From Cryoendolithus antarcticus (Eukaryota > Ascomycota > Dothideomycetes > Cladosporiales > Cladosporiaceae): a DNA stretch of 64,000 nucleotides. The notes below the pieces were generated by a model. It saw only the letters and a list, made by a program, of their open reading frames with translations, ran no database searches and was not told where the DNA came from. The position numbers and the translations under genes are program-made. The stretch is taken from assembly GCA_002077065.1 (NCBI GenBank), contig NAJO01000030.1:528989-592988 (forward strand), written 5' to 3'. Below, one piece after another: positions 11,455 to 23,286 of this stretch. Each line of letters begins with the position of its first letter. Within the stretch, counting starts at the first letter, position 1.

Positions 11455-12422
11455 GCGCGGTTGGACAGATGGGCTTCTCCTGCCGATGTAATATTGACGG
11501 GCCATGGCTCTCGAGGCCACAGTAGTTCGCGCATCTGTGACGGAGTGCAATGGTCGGAGCGCAGGCCTTGAAGAATAAACTCTCAAACGAAAATTGTCGT
11601 CCACTTACTGATACGGGACTCGATGCTTTCGATTCACTTCGAGCTGCTCACGTGACTAACCCTTGTGATCTGCCGGGCGTCAGGGAAGAAACGTGCCGCA
11701 GATTGACGTGGAGCCGTGACAGCCGATCTGCATCAAGGATGTCATTGATGTTCTTCGAGAAGAGTGCATCCGTGACACAGCTGGGCTTGCCATTAAACAT
11801 CTACATTGAGCACGCGATCTGATCACTGCGTTGTAGCGGCCTCGATCAAAGCATAACCTTGAAGTGAGGTCTCGAGTGACAGTGTGACATCATGGTCAAC
11901 GGTCGAGCTGGCGCAAATTGAGTTTGCTGCTCTGGACTTCGTCGGCATCCCAGGCCGAGTGCTGCCGAGCTGTCGATGCACGAGGTTGCATATGATGCTG
12001 CGTCTTTGTTATGAGCGCCATGCGTGCCACGGCTTTGCAAACTTGGCTATCTGCAAGACGCAGCAATGGTAATTTGGAGCGTGTCATCATCTATCTAGAT
12101 TCGTTAGCAGACGATCGTGCGCAAGAGTGACAATTTCCGCGGGGCCAGTCCCGACGAAAGAAGAGCCTCCCGTCGACTTCGCCAACGGCTGCTACGTCAC
12201 GCTCGTACGCCCACGACATCCAAGGCCAGTCTTCACTCCCGTGCAACCCGAGCCGTCAAGTCTAAGTTCTCTTCCCTGTGACGGTCTCCCACTCCTATGA
12301 TACCCGGTCAACAGCACCTCCCCCTACGCATACCCCACTGAAGTCAGAGCGTTTGTCACTGTACCCTCCGACCTGCGGTACCCTATCTTGTAAGGCCCCA
12401 GAAGATCGCACGGCGACCCAGC
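11455..12422. other. Intergenic, 968 bp, nothing recognised
   Basis: Lies between the F-box-like gene and the BAR-PH gene. ORFs of 60-90 codons occur on both strands but overlap each other and show no domain or hydrophobicity pattern. The last 250 bp before 12423 are pyrimidine-rich and probably hold the promoter and leader of the BAR-PH gene. Confidence 0.5.
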
Positions 12423-15280
12423 ATGGCGGACCCGTACGGCACTGCCCCTGGGCGCGGCGAATCACAACTCAAAGCTAGCTATGGCAACAGTGACTATCAG
12501 GACTTCGCCCACGGCAATCCCTCGGCAACCGAGTCCTCCCCGTTGGCGCAGTCGCAAGGCTATCAATCCGACGACCTGCATAGTGCAGGCGTGAATCGCT
12601 CAGCGTCGACCGCGTCGACCGCTGTAGGTCGCCAATCGACGCCTTCGCGAAACAATACTCTGAAGAAGAAAGCCTCGGTCAAACGCATGGGCAGCCTTAA
12701 GCGGAGCTCCAGCCGAAAGAGCCTCGTGGCTGGCAGCATCAAGGGCGTCGGCAACTCGGCAGATGAGCAGGACTACAACAACGTGTTCTTCACTCCGATC
12801 CCAACCCAGGGCTCACCGACCGAGATCCTCGCCAACCGCTTCCAAGCCTGGCGCCAGCTGCTCAAGTCCCTCATAGCCTACTTCCGCGAGATTCAATCCT
12901 CCTACGACACGCGCGCGAAAGCGATCCACAAAGTCCAGGGCACGATAGCGGGTATAGCTCACCCGTCAGTCTTCATCACGGACCACGGGCTGGGTGAAGC
13001 AACGAGAATACTAGAGGACTATCACAAGCACTCCATAACTGAAGCGAACAAGAGTCGCGATATCGAGAACGACGTCATTGGCGCATTGACAGGTCTGCGT
13101 AGCGACCTGGGGCAGAAGATCAAGGAGATCAAGGGGTTGAGCGGGGACTTCAAGAACAGTGTGGAGAAGGAGAAGGAAAGCACGAGGCGGGCTGTGGATA
13201 CTTATCAGGAGGCGCTGCAGCATGCAAATCATGAGGATGGGGCGAGTGTGGGGAAGAACGATCCCTTTGTTGTGAGACTTGGGGTTGATCGGGCGGTGGA
13301 AAAGCAGATTGATGAGGAGAACTACCTGCATCGGGTAAGTCATTGGGATACAGGATTTCGTGTGCGCCACGACTGACTTCAAGTAGGCCTACCTCAACCT
13401 CGAAAGCTCCGGTCGCGAACTCGAGTCCATCGTCGTAGGCGAGATCCAGAAGGCCTACAACGCGCTCGCCGGGATCCTCAAGCGCGAGGGCGATGATGCT
13501 TACCACGTCGTTGAGACCCTCCGCAGCGGACCCATCTCAATGCCCAAAGACCAGGAGTGGTCGTCTTTTGTACACGCCGAGCCCCACTTCGTCCCGGCTG
13601 ACACGCCCGTCCGCCGCGTCGAAGACATCACCTATCCCGGCAAAGACAATCCAGCCGCAGCCGAGATCCGCGCCGGCATGCTGGAACGCAAGAGCAAGTA
13701 CCTCAAATCTTACACGCCAGGATGGTACGTCTTATCGCCCACACATCTACACGAGTTCAAGTCGGCAGATAAGATCTACACCCAACCGCCAGTGATGTCG
13801 CTCTTCCTCGGCGACCAGCGTCTCGGCTCACACTCCGAAGCCGGCTCCTCCAGCCAGAAGTTTATGCTCAAGGGCAAGCAAGCTGGCGGCGCGCACAGAG
13901 GCCACAGCTGGGTCTTTCGCGCTGAGAGCCATGATACCATGGTCGCGTGGTACAACGACATCAAGACTCTCACCGAATCAACCGGCGAAGAGCGTACCGC
14001 GTTTGTACGCCAGCACGCTAGAAGCGTGAGTGGCAACAGCGAACGGCCACGGAGTATCTCGAGTGATGGTCTAGAGGAGGATGAAGCGGATGCTGTGCCT
14101 TTCACCGCCGACGCGGCGAGTCTAGCTGAGCAGCACCCGGTTGAGTCGAGGCCTGTGAGGCCGATGCCAGGTGAGTGAGTGCTGGCCCTTTTTATTGCGT
14201 ATATCCTTATACTGTGAGTGTAGGCTGATGAATGTGTGTCTTGCGTGAACAGGCGGCAGATTTCCATCGGATCTGAATATCCATCGTAGTGGGGCTATGA
14301 GCCCCTCGAGCGAAGCGGACTCGGATGATAGATCGGTTGTTGCTGCGGCTGCGACGTTACACAGCCACCCGCAGGAGCACTCAAGGGCTTTGCCCGCGGA
14401 TGATCCCTATCGCCTTCAGGGCGTTGCTTCTGGCAGTCGCGTGGCGTCAAGGGAGTCTGAGGCACCGCCGCCTGTGTTTGGTAGCTCGCAGGGCAAAGAG
14501 CGGGCTAATGCTCCGGAGACGTACGCGCCTACACAGGGCTACGCCGCGCAGCAGCAAGCTTCGAAGTCTGCTGCGCCGTTCGGCGAGGCACGCCAGCCTC
14601 TCGCTCAGCCTCAGCAGCACTTTCAGCCCCAGCAACCATCCACGAGCAACGACTGGATTGCACCAGCTGCTTTAGGTGCCGGCGCTGGCGTCGTAGGCGC
14701 AGGAGCGTACCGCCATCACCAGGATGAGCTTGTGCCCCAGCCGATGGACCAGCAAGAGCATGCCGAAGCCTTCCCGTCGTCCGCTCGATCTGTCGAGGCA
14801 CAGCTAGCACAGCGGGAAGCTGAACAGATTGCTGCGCCAGATTTGCCAACGCCCGCGGCACAAGTAGCACAGCGCGAAGCAACACAGATCGCGGCGCCAG
14901 ATGTTCCAACACCTGTAGCACAGCAGCCACACAGCTCAAGCAACGGAGCCTTCGGAGCTGCAGCTCTCGGAGCCGGCGCAGGTGTAGGTGCGATGACAGT
15001 CGAAGACTACCGAAAGTTGGGAGAGGATGCGGACATGACTAGTCGTAGTCCGCCTACTGCGGCGCTACCTCTCGCCACGGAGCAGCAGCTACCTAGCCGT
15101 GCAGCAGAGTCTAGCATTGGCAACGGCGCCTCGTCTTCGTCGTCTGGCTTCGCTCTTGGCGGCTTGGAAGCTGAAGGCGCGCACGAGACTGGTGCTCTGT
15201 TTCCGAGGGTGATTCGGCATGATACTGATATCAGTGTGTCGAGGCTGCACATCCCGGGCGAGTTCCCGAAGAGAGGGTAA
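12423..15280 (+). CDS. BAR-PH domain protein, Slm1/Ask10-Rgc1 type
   Basis: Exons 12423-13334, 13387-14170, 14253-15280 give 907 residues. A Ser/Thr-rich N-terminus with a basic patch (NTLKKKASVKRMGSLKRSS) precedes a helical BAR-like domain (about 130-360: PTEILANRFQAWRQLLKSLI, then YFREIQSSYDTRAKAIHKV). A PH domain follows (about 415-530: AGMLERKSKYLKSYTPGWYV to WYNDIKTLTE). Such proteins bind PI(4,5)P2 at the plasma membrane and relay TORC2, stress or glycerol-channel signals in yeast (Slm1/2, Ask10/Rgc1). I lean to the Ask10/Rgc1 side because of size, without proof. The C-terminal 350 residues are low complexity, with two near-identical 20-residue repeats and two Gly/Ala-rich hydrophobic stretches (AALGAGAGVVGAGAY and AALGAGAGVGAM). 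Confidence 0.88.
14798..14917 (+). repeat. Two tandem 60-nt repeats inside the BAR-PH gene
   Basis: Units 14798-14857 and 14858-14917 each encode 20 residues of the form AQLAQREAEQIAAPDLPTPA. They differ at scattered positions, and a partial third unit begins at 14918. The repeats keep the frame and lie in the disordered C-terminal region at about residues 748-787. They could expand or contract without breaking the protein. Confidence 0.85.
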
Positions 15281-15497
15281 GCCGCTGGAGAAGTGGGAGA
15301 GGCTGCTGTGCTCTAGAGCTGGGTGATATGCCCGCTACGTCGGGGGTGCGTCGCGCTGCTCCTGTACGGTATACCCTGTTCGAGGCGTTCGTTCTCAGTG
15401 CGATCGCCTGTCTGTACTCCTGTCCAATCAATCCTGCACATCGTCATTGCCTCGTTCATCCTCTCAAGTCCGTAATGCTCGCTCCGCGTCTCTCACA

Positions 15498-16191
15498 TCA
15501 TCTGACCGCTCCTCTTCCTATCCCTCTACCCCTAGCCACACCACCCCGCGCTCCTCTCGCACCCCTCTCACTGCCCCTCCCTCTTCCAGCCGTTCCACCT
15601 CCCCTGCTAGACAGCACAGAGCCAGGCACGCTGCTGTACCTACTATCCGCCTTACTGCTAGTCGGTGGATTCTCAACAAAACTCGTGTCAGTCGTCAAAA
15701 ACGTCGCGTCGATCTCTGCGCTTGCTGCAGCCGTGCCATCGAGATTCTTAGTCCGATTGTCGCGGAAGTGAGATGGGTTCGGGGTGGGAGGCGCGCGGGC
15801 AAATGACGCGGGAACGGGAGCCTAATCATGCTATTAGTCTCTGGCGCCTACATCAGAGAGGACGTGAGGCGCAGCATGCCTCAGGAAAGTCCACGCAGAA
15901 GGCACTCATGTTCAGCCCATACAGGAATGCGCCAAAGCACTCGTTGAAGCGGCCAATGCTTTCGTTGAGCAGCTGGAGGTGCATGAAGTTCGCTTCCAAG
16001 TCTGCCATACTGTCTGAGAGCTCGGCGAACGCGGGTTCGAGTGCTGTGAGGGGGTTTGCGGTGGAGGCGTGGGAGGTCGAGGGCGTTGTTTGGGAGGCGC
16101 GGAGGGAGGTCCGAGACGGTGGGCGGAGAGGGGTAGTGGGCCGGGCGGGAGGGTTCTTGGCCGATGGAGGGGCGGTGGAGGGGGTGGCCAT
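15498..16191 (-). CDS. dam1: DASH/Dam1 complex subunit Dam1, with a GC-AG intron
   Basis: Microtubule-binding subunit of the fungal DASH ring that couples kinetochores to spindle microtubules and is an Ipl1/Aurora target. Exon 1 is 16191-15880 and exon 2 is 15821-15498; total 211 residues. The family core lies at about 48-104: PLTALEPAFAELSDSMADLE, then FLYGLNMSAFCVDFPE. Read unspliced, the frame degenerates and stops eight codons after FPE. Splicing a GC-AG intron (15822-15879, 58 nt, starting GCATGC, with CTAAT before the acceptor) restores FPEAPVPASFARAP, the continuation expected for Dam1, and then TTDTSFVENPP. No nearby GT donor does so. The C-tail is Arg/Gly-rich (GRGRGSERGARGARGGVARG), which may help bind the tubulin tail. 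The gene is head-to-head with the MAPKKK gene. Confidence 0.88.
15822..15879 (-). other. Non-canonical GC-AG intron of dam1
   Basis: 58-nt intron, donor GAG|GCATGC, putative branch CTAAT, acceptor TTAG|GCT. It joins phase 0 and restores conserved Dam1 residues. The donor deviates from the commonest GC-AG form (AG|GCAAGT). Confidence 0.75.
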
Positions 16192-16751
16192 TGTCGCGGT
16201 TGTACGTACTATCTAAGAAAGGGATACTCTGGCTTGAAGTATATTATGTTTCATGCACGCGACTCGACGCGAACTGGTACCCCACGTTTACCTACAGTAG
16301 GTAGTGTCTCAGAACCACGTGGTGTGGCGCGGCAACCGGCAGTAGCCGAACCTACTTCATGCTTATCTAGCTCACGCTGCCGCGTGAGGTTGGTGATGCG
16401 ACGGCGGGGATCATACTCCATCTTCAGAAAGGAGCAGCGGTTCAATTGAGGAGCTCAAATCCGAAGACCGTGGCGGATAGAATACATCCGGCAGCAGCGC
16501 AGGCCAAGACGACACCGGCCACAAGACTTACAACCATCGGCGCATTGCACCTACGAGGGCCGCCGAGCGCAAGAGCTCGTACAGATACAATACTCGAGCA
16601 GCGGCAACATATTGGTGGCAGACTGGGACAGGTGCACTCGGGGCGCACAGCGGTCATACCGGTGACCTCACCAGGAGCGGACGGGCAGATCCCAATGAAT
16701 GGTCCGTCTGACGTCGTGTGAGACCGTATGGGCCAGCTATTCCTCTGAGAG
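16192..16751. other. Divergent promoter region of dam1 and the MAPKKK gene, 560 bp
   Basis: Contains a perfect 10-bp palindrome ACCACGTGGT at 16314-16323 with an E-box core. A 71-codon minus-strand ORF (16442-16657) with one hydrophobic stretch lacks any other support and is probably chance within the leader of the kinase gene. Confidence 0.5.
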
Positions 16752-19700
16752 ATGCACGCTGCGTCTCGACAGCGGTCACCATCAGTAGATTCGCGTCACA
16801 ATCCGCAATCATCGCTCCAAGGACAGAGCTTGGGTGTGCCGGCGCATAGTGTGGCTGGCTATAACGAGACCGGCAACTTGCTGTATCCGCCAGCCGGCGG
16901 CAGCTCCCCCTACCCTTCATTATCTGCATCTTCGCAGCATCTCGGCTCGAATAGACCGCGAGCTCATACTTATGCGGAGGCTTCCATCATGCAGCACCAG
17001 CAAGCGGGCCAGCAACAGGATGGGTACCGGAGTAGAACACCGGCGACGCCAGCACAGCAGAGCCAGTACCAGCACCCACAAGCACAGAGGGCGGGGCAAG
17101 GCTTCGTCCCTCCCCCGCCACCTCTGCAGCACCCTCAGCCTGTTGGACAACAAGGCCAGTTCATTCCGCCGCCTCCACCGCGGATGCCAACGAGTGCTGT
17201 GCAGCAACATGGTACCTGGATCCCTGGCCCACCCAGTCAACCTCAGACATACTGGAATGCCAACAGACAGCCCACCTATCCACCTCCACAAATACAAGCT
17301 CCACGCGAGCAGAAGCCATACAATCCGGGGGCGTACAGTGGGCAGTATATGACCGACTATGTGCCCAATTTCAACTTGGCCGAGGATCCGAATCGACCTC
17401 TGACTTCCGCGACGTATGTTCCTGGAGGCGACACTTTCGGGCCTGGCGTTGGCATACCTGGACTGAACTTGTATAATGATCACTTGCAAGCGCCAACTGC
17501 TCGTCCCAACCTTCCGCAGCAGAACAGCTACAGGAATGGTGCATCAGGTGACTTCAGTGCAGGCTACGACACGAATAGCTACCAAACACAGCGTCCTTAT
17601 GGAAACGACGGCCACGTCAGCCAGCCCGACTACGGCAGGCCAACAGTCAACACCTACCACCAGACTCAACCCACTCCACCACCACAGCCACAATCGCAGC
17701 CGCCTCCATTACCATCGAACTATCCACCACCAACGCCCACATCAAGGCAGAAGACACTGATTTTACCAGCTAAGGAGACCCAGGAGCACTCGTCCCCCGC
17801 ACAGGAGACAAGCAGAAACACGTTCAGTCATGCACCGCCGAGCCAGCTGCAAAGTAGTGAGACATCAAGCAATCGTGAGCACTCGTCGTCTGGTGAGCAC
17901 CCAGGAAGTCCGTCCGATCAGCACTGGCCAAAGGAGCGTGTGGCTATCTGGCTCGCTGCACACAACTTCTCTCGAGAGTGGCAAGCAGCATTTGAGCATC
18001 TGCAAGTTCATGGCGCACTGTTTCTCGACATTGGTCGACGAAGCGGTGTTGGGGGAAATCGCAATATCGGCTTCATGCCACAGACTGTCTTGCCGCAGGT
18101 AGCCAGGGAGTGCACAGCAAACGGTGTTGTCTGGGATCAAGCGAAGGAACGAGAAGAGGGCAAGCGCATTCGCAGGCTGATCAAGGATGTGATCGCGACA
18201 GGTGGTGCTGCTAGTACGCCAGCTACTGCTGGCACGAGTAGCACAAGCACGGCTAGCATGCCTTTCCGAGGTCACGCGAGACGTGAGAGCAGTCAGTTCG
18301 TGCACAATACCAGTGCTGGGACCGACGGTGGTGTGGAGAACAGTCCCAATATGTCACGGCCAGAGAACAATCTCCAAGGCTCTACGCCATCGACGGCTGG
18401 CGGTACAGGTGATGACTCGCCAGGCAGGACTATGCCTCCTTCGATTGCGCAAAGGCGATACTCTGGTCAGCGATCGGTTACGCTAGACTCGTACGGTCTC
18501 GCTGCGAACGAGACTGGACGTACCGCTGCGTCTCAGTCAGCGCTCGCCTCGATCAGCGACTTGCCAAGACGACACTCGCCCAGCGCGTCCGCTGAGCTTT
18601 CTTCGGCCAATGGAACGAAGGGCTACTCGTACTCTCCATCACAAAGTCCTGGTCTGGCGAATGCACGACTTGTCGACAACAATGGGAGCAGCAGGTACTA
18701 CGGAGGACATCTTCGCAGCGGCAGCTCACAGAGTAATGTTCCAACCGTTCCTTCGAATCTCCCGCCTGGTCCAGGTAAGCAGAGTGCGACGCCAAGCAAT
18801 CGGGACAGTGATAGCATGTTTGCCAAACCCATGCCACAAGATGCTTCTGCGAGACGACATGGGACGGACGGCTATAGACCACAGCCGACGGATAGCAGTG
18901 TCCGCCAGCCCAGTCAGGAGACGCCTGCTTCCGCCAAGGAGCATAGGGGTTTCTTGGAGAAGTTCAGGCGCAAGAAGAAGGATGACATGCACCCTAGCCC
19001 TGATGAAGAACACTCACCCGCATCACCGCAAGCTACAAGACAGGCACCATACAGCAGAGCTGCGAATGCGTCTTCCGACGTGAGTCTTGATAGACCTGCA
19101 AGTCGGAAGAGCGGACACAACAGTATGGAGGGTAGCGAGGTACCGCCCATGCCAATACGCGGTCGACCCACTGCTCGCGAGGACGACAAGAAGTTCATCT
19201 TTGTTACTCCAGATGGCTGGAATTACCGTCTCATTGACATCACCGACCTGGAGACTGCTGATCAACTACGCACTGTGATCTGTTTCAACTTGGGTATACC
19301 AGACACTTCAGAGGTCGAGATACATGTGACTGGCCCTGGTAAGACCGAGCACGACGAGCCTCTGAATGACAAGTCACTCATGGATGCTGGCTCGCGGATA
19401 GCTGACCCTTCAGCAAGTCTCAAACTGTTCGTTCAAGGACCAGATAGTCTAGGTCAGCCGCCGCAAAGTTCCGGACTTGGCTTGCATATGGCTAGTAGTC
19501 CGTTCGCACAGGCTGCTCTCGGTAACAAGCCTCTGGACGAGGCGACGTATACTAGACTGGAAGGAGGCATGACCTCGCCTACAACATCTACGATGCGATC
19601 TGGCGAAAGCACACTCGTGCCAGACAAGCTGCGTAACTTGCAGAGCCTGCAGAAGGACATAGATACTGTCGATAGCGATGCTGCGAAAGTCGGGCACCAG

Positions 19701-22627
19701 GAAGACATGCTGCAGCATGACTTCGCGTCGCTACCAGAAGCCGAAAGACTGGCATTACTCGAAGCCAAAGCTGAAGAGCACCGCAAGGAGACCGAACGCA
19801 AGCAGAAGGCTTACCTCGATCGAAGACGCAATCAGCTCTCTCATGAGGGCGGCAAGCGTGTTCATGACTTTGACAACCCGCGAAACTCACCGTATGGTCC
19901 TGAGCGGCCCTTGTCCGGCGAGTCGCAAGACCCAGACAGGAAGAGTTACATTCTTGTGCCGATGCGGAAAGCACCGCCAGTGCCTGAACCGACCAGTACA
20001 CTTGTCAAGGCAAATTCACTTACCAAGAAGCAAGCTCCCAATGCTCGCACATCCTGGCCAAATCGCAAAGAGGAGCCTTGGAAGCGCATCTCGAGCGGCA
20101 GCATACCTGAGGAAGAAGGTAAGCGGCCTGCAAGTCGCGGTATCGGCGCTGCTCTCGCTGGCGCTGGTAAAGTCGGTGGCATGTTCGGCGTTCCTAACAG
20201 TGCACCGACCACATCCTCTGGCCTGCAGAAGTCTTCCACCGCGCCTGACTTGCTGGAGCATGCTCCCAATTCAACTGCAAGATCACTCGCAGGCGTGGAC
20301 TTCAATCGACAGCTTTCCGGTCGGCAACAGAGTCCGAGCAGTCCGTTCACCATGTCAAAGGGCGGTCAAAGCTTCAAGATTCCCGAGTATGACGAAGGCG
20401 AGGAGAAAGACGAGGACACGCTGCGTGCTAGTCAGCAACGGCCGAATCTCACTCTGCGGACGCCTTCGAATGCGGCTCTTACCAAGGTCAAGCAGCAGGG
20501 TGCGCAGCAAAGCTCTTCACGCAGTCCGGACATCAGTCCAAGTACAGCACATCCGCCTGGTAAGCTCAACCGATTGTCCAGTCGCAGAAGCTATGGGCCG
20601 AGCTTCCATCTGCCGGACAAGCCTGTGCAATTTGCCACATCACCTGCTATGGGCGCCGTGCCAGACGATTCGGACGAAGACTCGGATGATGGCTTGTTCG
20701 CCATTCCACTGGCGAGTCAGAAAGCGAAGATGGCTGCTTCGAAGTCAAGTGCCAAGGTGCAACAAGTACTGGGTATCTCACAGAGCGAGTCACAAAGCGC
20801 CAGCAGAAGCCCGAGTAGACCTGATCTCAAGCTCAAGACTAGCAGAGCGAATGTCCGGTTTGCAGCCAATCCACCATCGGAGGAGAAGCCGAACGATGCT
20901 ATCGACATGGAACGACATATACCTGCCTCAGCCGCCAGCACTCAGTGGTCAGCCGAGTCTCCCGACGAGTCTTCTCGCTTCGGCCGGCGCGAGAGCTTCG
21001 CGTCAGATGTCTGGGCTAACCGTCCACCCGCTGAGGCACTTGTCGAACATCTCGACGAGTTCTTCCCGAACGTCGACCTCGATCAACCGATGGTAGATCC
21101 GGACGAGAACAGCGAAAGTGCTACGGCGACGGAGAAGAGTCTGCTATCGGCTAAGAGCTCGAACGCAGACCTCAACTCCATCAGTCGCAGCATCACGCCA
21201 CTGTCAAGTGCTGATGAGAACGATACTCTCGGTAGTAACGAGAGTACACTTAAGCGCTCTGATCAGTTGCCTTCCGTCGCACTGCGCAATGTGCGCAAGT
21301 CTGGAGGACTAGGCAGAACGAAGAGCATCCGTGAAGTCGTCAAAGGCGCCTATCAAATGGAGGGTAGACAACAGCAAGTCTCGACTTCATCTTACGCCTC
21401 AAGCCGAGCCAGCAACGGCGCACCGGCGGTCAATCCTCTTCTCAACCGCGTCAGCACCCTCCGAGCAGGTGGTAGTGACATGGTCCGCCGCAAGAGCACC
21501 AAAATGTTCGGTGCCCGCATCGAGCAGGTCAAGCCATCCCGTGGTAGCCGGCTGATAAGCCTCGAGACCATCCCCCAAGATACCCTCCCTCCTTCATCCG
21601 TACAGCACATGAAGCAACAGCACCCCGAACGCCAACCTACCTTCAAGTGGATGCGCGGTCAGCTTATCGGCAAAGGCACCTTCGGTCGTGTCTATCTCGG
21701 CATGAATACCACGACTGGTGAGCTTCTCGCAGTCAAGCAGGTCGAAGTAAATCCCAAAGCCCAAAACGCCGATCCGGCCAAGATCCGCGATATGGTGAAA
21801 GCTCTTGACTTGGAAATCGACACAATGCAGCATTTAGACCACGTGAACATCGTCCAATACCTCGGCTGCGAGAAGAAAGAATTCAGCATCTCCATCTTCC
21901 TCGAGTACATCTCCGGTGGCAGCGTTGGCTCCTGCCTGCGCAAACACGGCAAATTCGAAGAATCCGTCGTCTCCTCTCTGACCCGCCAAACGCTCTGCGG
22001 GCTAGCCTATCTCCACGGCCAGGGGATTTTGCACAGAGATCTGAAGTCTGACAACATTCTGCTAGATCTCGACGGTACGTGCAAGATCTCTGATTTCGGC
22101 ATCTCCAAACGCAGCGCCGACCCGTATATCAACGACGCGTCAAACAGCATGCAAGGGTCAGTCTTCTGGATGGCGCCGGAGGTCATCCGCGCGACGCAGA
22201 GTCAGGCGCATATGGTTGGCGCGGCGCCCGAGACGCTGCTAAATCAGGGGTATAGCGCGAAGGTGGATATCTGGAGTTTGGGCTGCGTGGTGCTGGAGAT
22301 GTTCGCCGGTCGAAGACCCTGGAGCAAAGAAGAAGCAATCGGCGCGATCTACAAACTCGGCTCGCTCAACCAAGCACCTCCAATCCCCGATGATGTGTCG
22401 ACTGTCGTCGGGCCTGGGGCGCTGAGCTTCATGTACGATTGCTTCACGATGTACGTCCTCTACACCCACAATCCCCATGAGATGAGCATTGCTAACAAGC
22501 AGTCTTTAGTGATCCTGCCGAACGCCCCACCGCCGAAACCCTCCTCCGCGCCCCCTTCACGCAGCCGAATCACCACTACAATTTCCTCGACACGGCGCTG
22601 TATGCGAAGATCCGCGGGGCGTTCTAG
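16752..22627 (+). CDS. bck1: Bck1-type MAP kinase kinase kinase (cell-wall integrity)
   Basis: Exon 1 is 16752-22450 and exon 2 is 22510-22627 (59-nt intron); 1938 residues. Top kinase of the cell-wall integrity cascade, acting below Pkc1 and above Mkk and Slt2-type kinases. The first 390 residues are Pro/Gln-rich. A SAM-like helical domain lies at about 393-480 (WPKERVAIWLAAHNFSREWQ), and a ubiquitin-fold/Ras-association-like domain at about 813-900 (KFIFVTPDGWNYRLIDITD). A long disordered Ser-rich region follows. The kinase domain is at about 1631-1920: GKGTFGRVYLG glycine loop, AVKQVEV lysine, HRDLKSDN catalytic loop (about 1760), DFGISK, and the WMAPEV substrate-binding motif. Splicing restores DPAERPTAETLLRAPF and the extreme C-terminus; without it the last kinase helix is lost. 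Domain order and kinase signature match Bck1 of filamentous fungi and not Ste11. Confidence 0.93.
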
Positions 22628-23286
22628 GTGCTCGCCTCACGTGCTGACTCGCATAACACGCTGCCGGAACTAATCTTAGATCCTGGAACGTTGGGCTGGG
22701 GGTTGAAGGTGCTGGGGGAGGCGGAGAGGAGGGGGAGGAGGTATGAGAGGGGGTGTGAGATGGGCGACATAGGTGGCGTCGGGGCCAGAGTGGGCTGGGT
22801 GCCTGAGTTGCCTGTGCTTGTGGCGCCGGGCGGAACGGGTAGTGTAGCGAGCACCTAGGAGGGCTCAGAAGCGACGAGGTGCCTAGCGCTTAGTCCGCCT
22901 GCTGTTGGGCGGCTGCGGGCTGATGATCGGAGGGCGAAGTGGAGCTGGGAAAGCTGAAGCCCGTCTGGCACATCCGCAGCATTGGGCGCAAGTGTAGATG
23001 AGTTGACGATGCGGAGACGGCTGGCTTACACATTTTTACCGAGCTTAGAGCTTAGCGATGGCGTCTGGGAAGGGTTGCTACTATAGCGTGTACGGATGGG
23101 AAGACGGCGAATGTACGACAACGGCTGCTAGACCGAAATGAAAGGACTTGCTCAAGGATGCAATTCCTACACCTGCCGCACCCTCTCATCCCAATGCCTT
23201 CTCCCTATCCACTTCCTCCCCAGCTGCCCTCTCCCCACCGCTTTTGTACACACCACCCTCACTCATCCTCTCCTCTAGTGATTCAC
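22628..23286. other. Convergent intergenic region, 659 bp
   Basis: Between the 3' ends of the MAPKKK and the OGDH E2 genes. Both strands are open at about 22625-22858 without protein-like character. Positions about 23150-23285 form a pyrimidine-rich tract on the plus strand. No RNA gene recognised. Confidence 0.5.

Noticed and set aside
16442..16657. 71-codon minus ORF with one hydrophobic stretch, possible small membrane protein
   Set aside because: Sits in a divergent promoter and has no other support.
19678..21096. 472-codon plus-strand ORF in the MAPKKK gene in another frame
   Set aside because: Lies wholly within the disordered region of a well-supported kinase frame; Arg/Ser/Pro-rich out-of-frame reading.
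22624..22858. Short ORFs open on both strands after the MAPKKK stop
   Set aside because: Gly/Arg-rich or Pro/Ser-rich readings of GC-rich 3' sequence, no homology recognised.
23150..23285. Pyrimidine-rich tract as a possible repeat or simple-sequence locus
   Set aside because: No constant repeat unit; simply C/T-rich 3' sequence.
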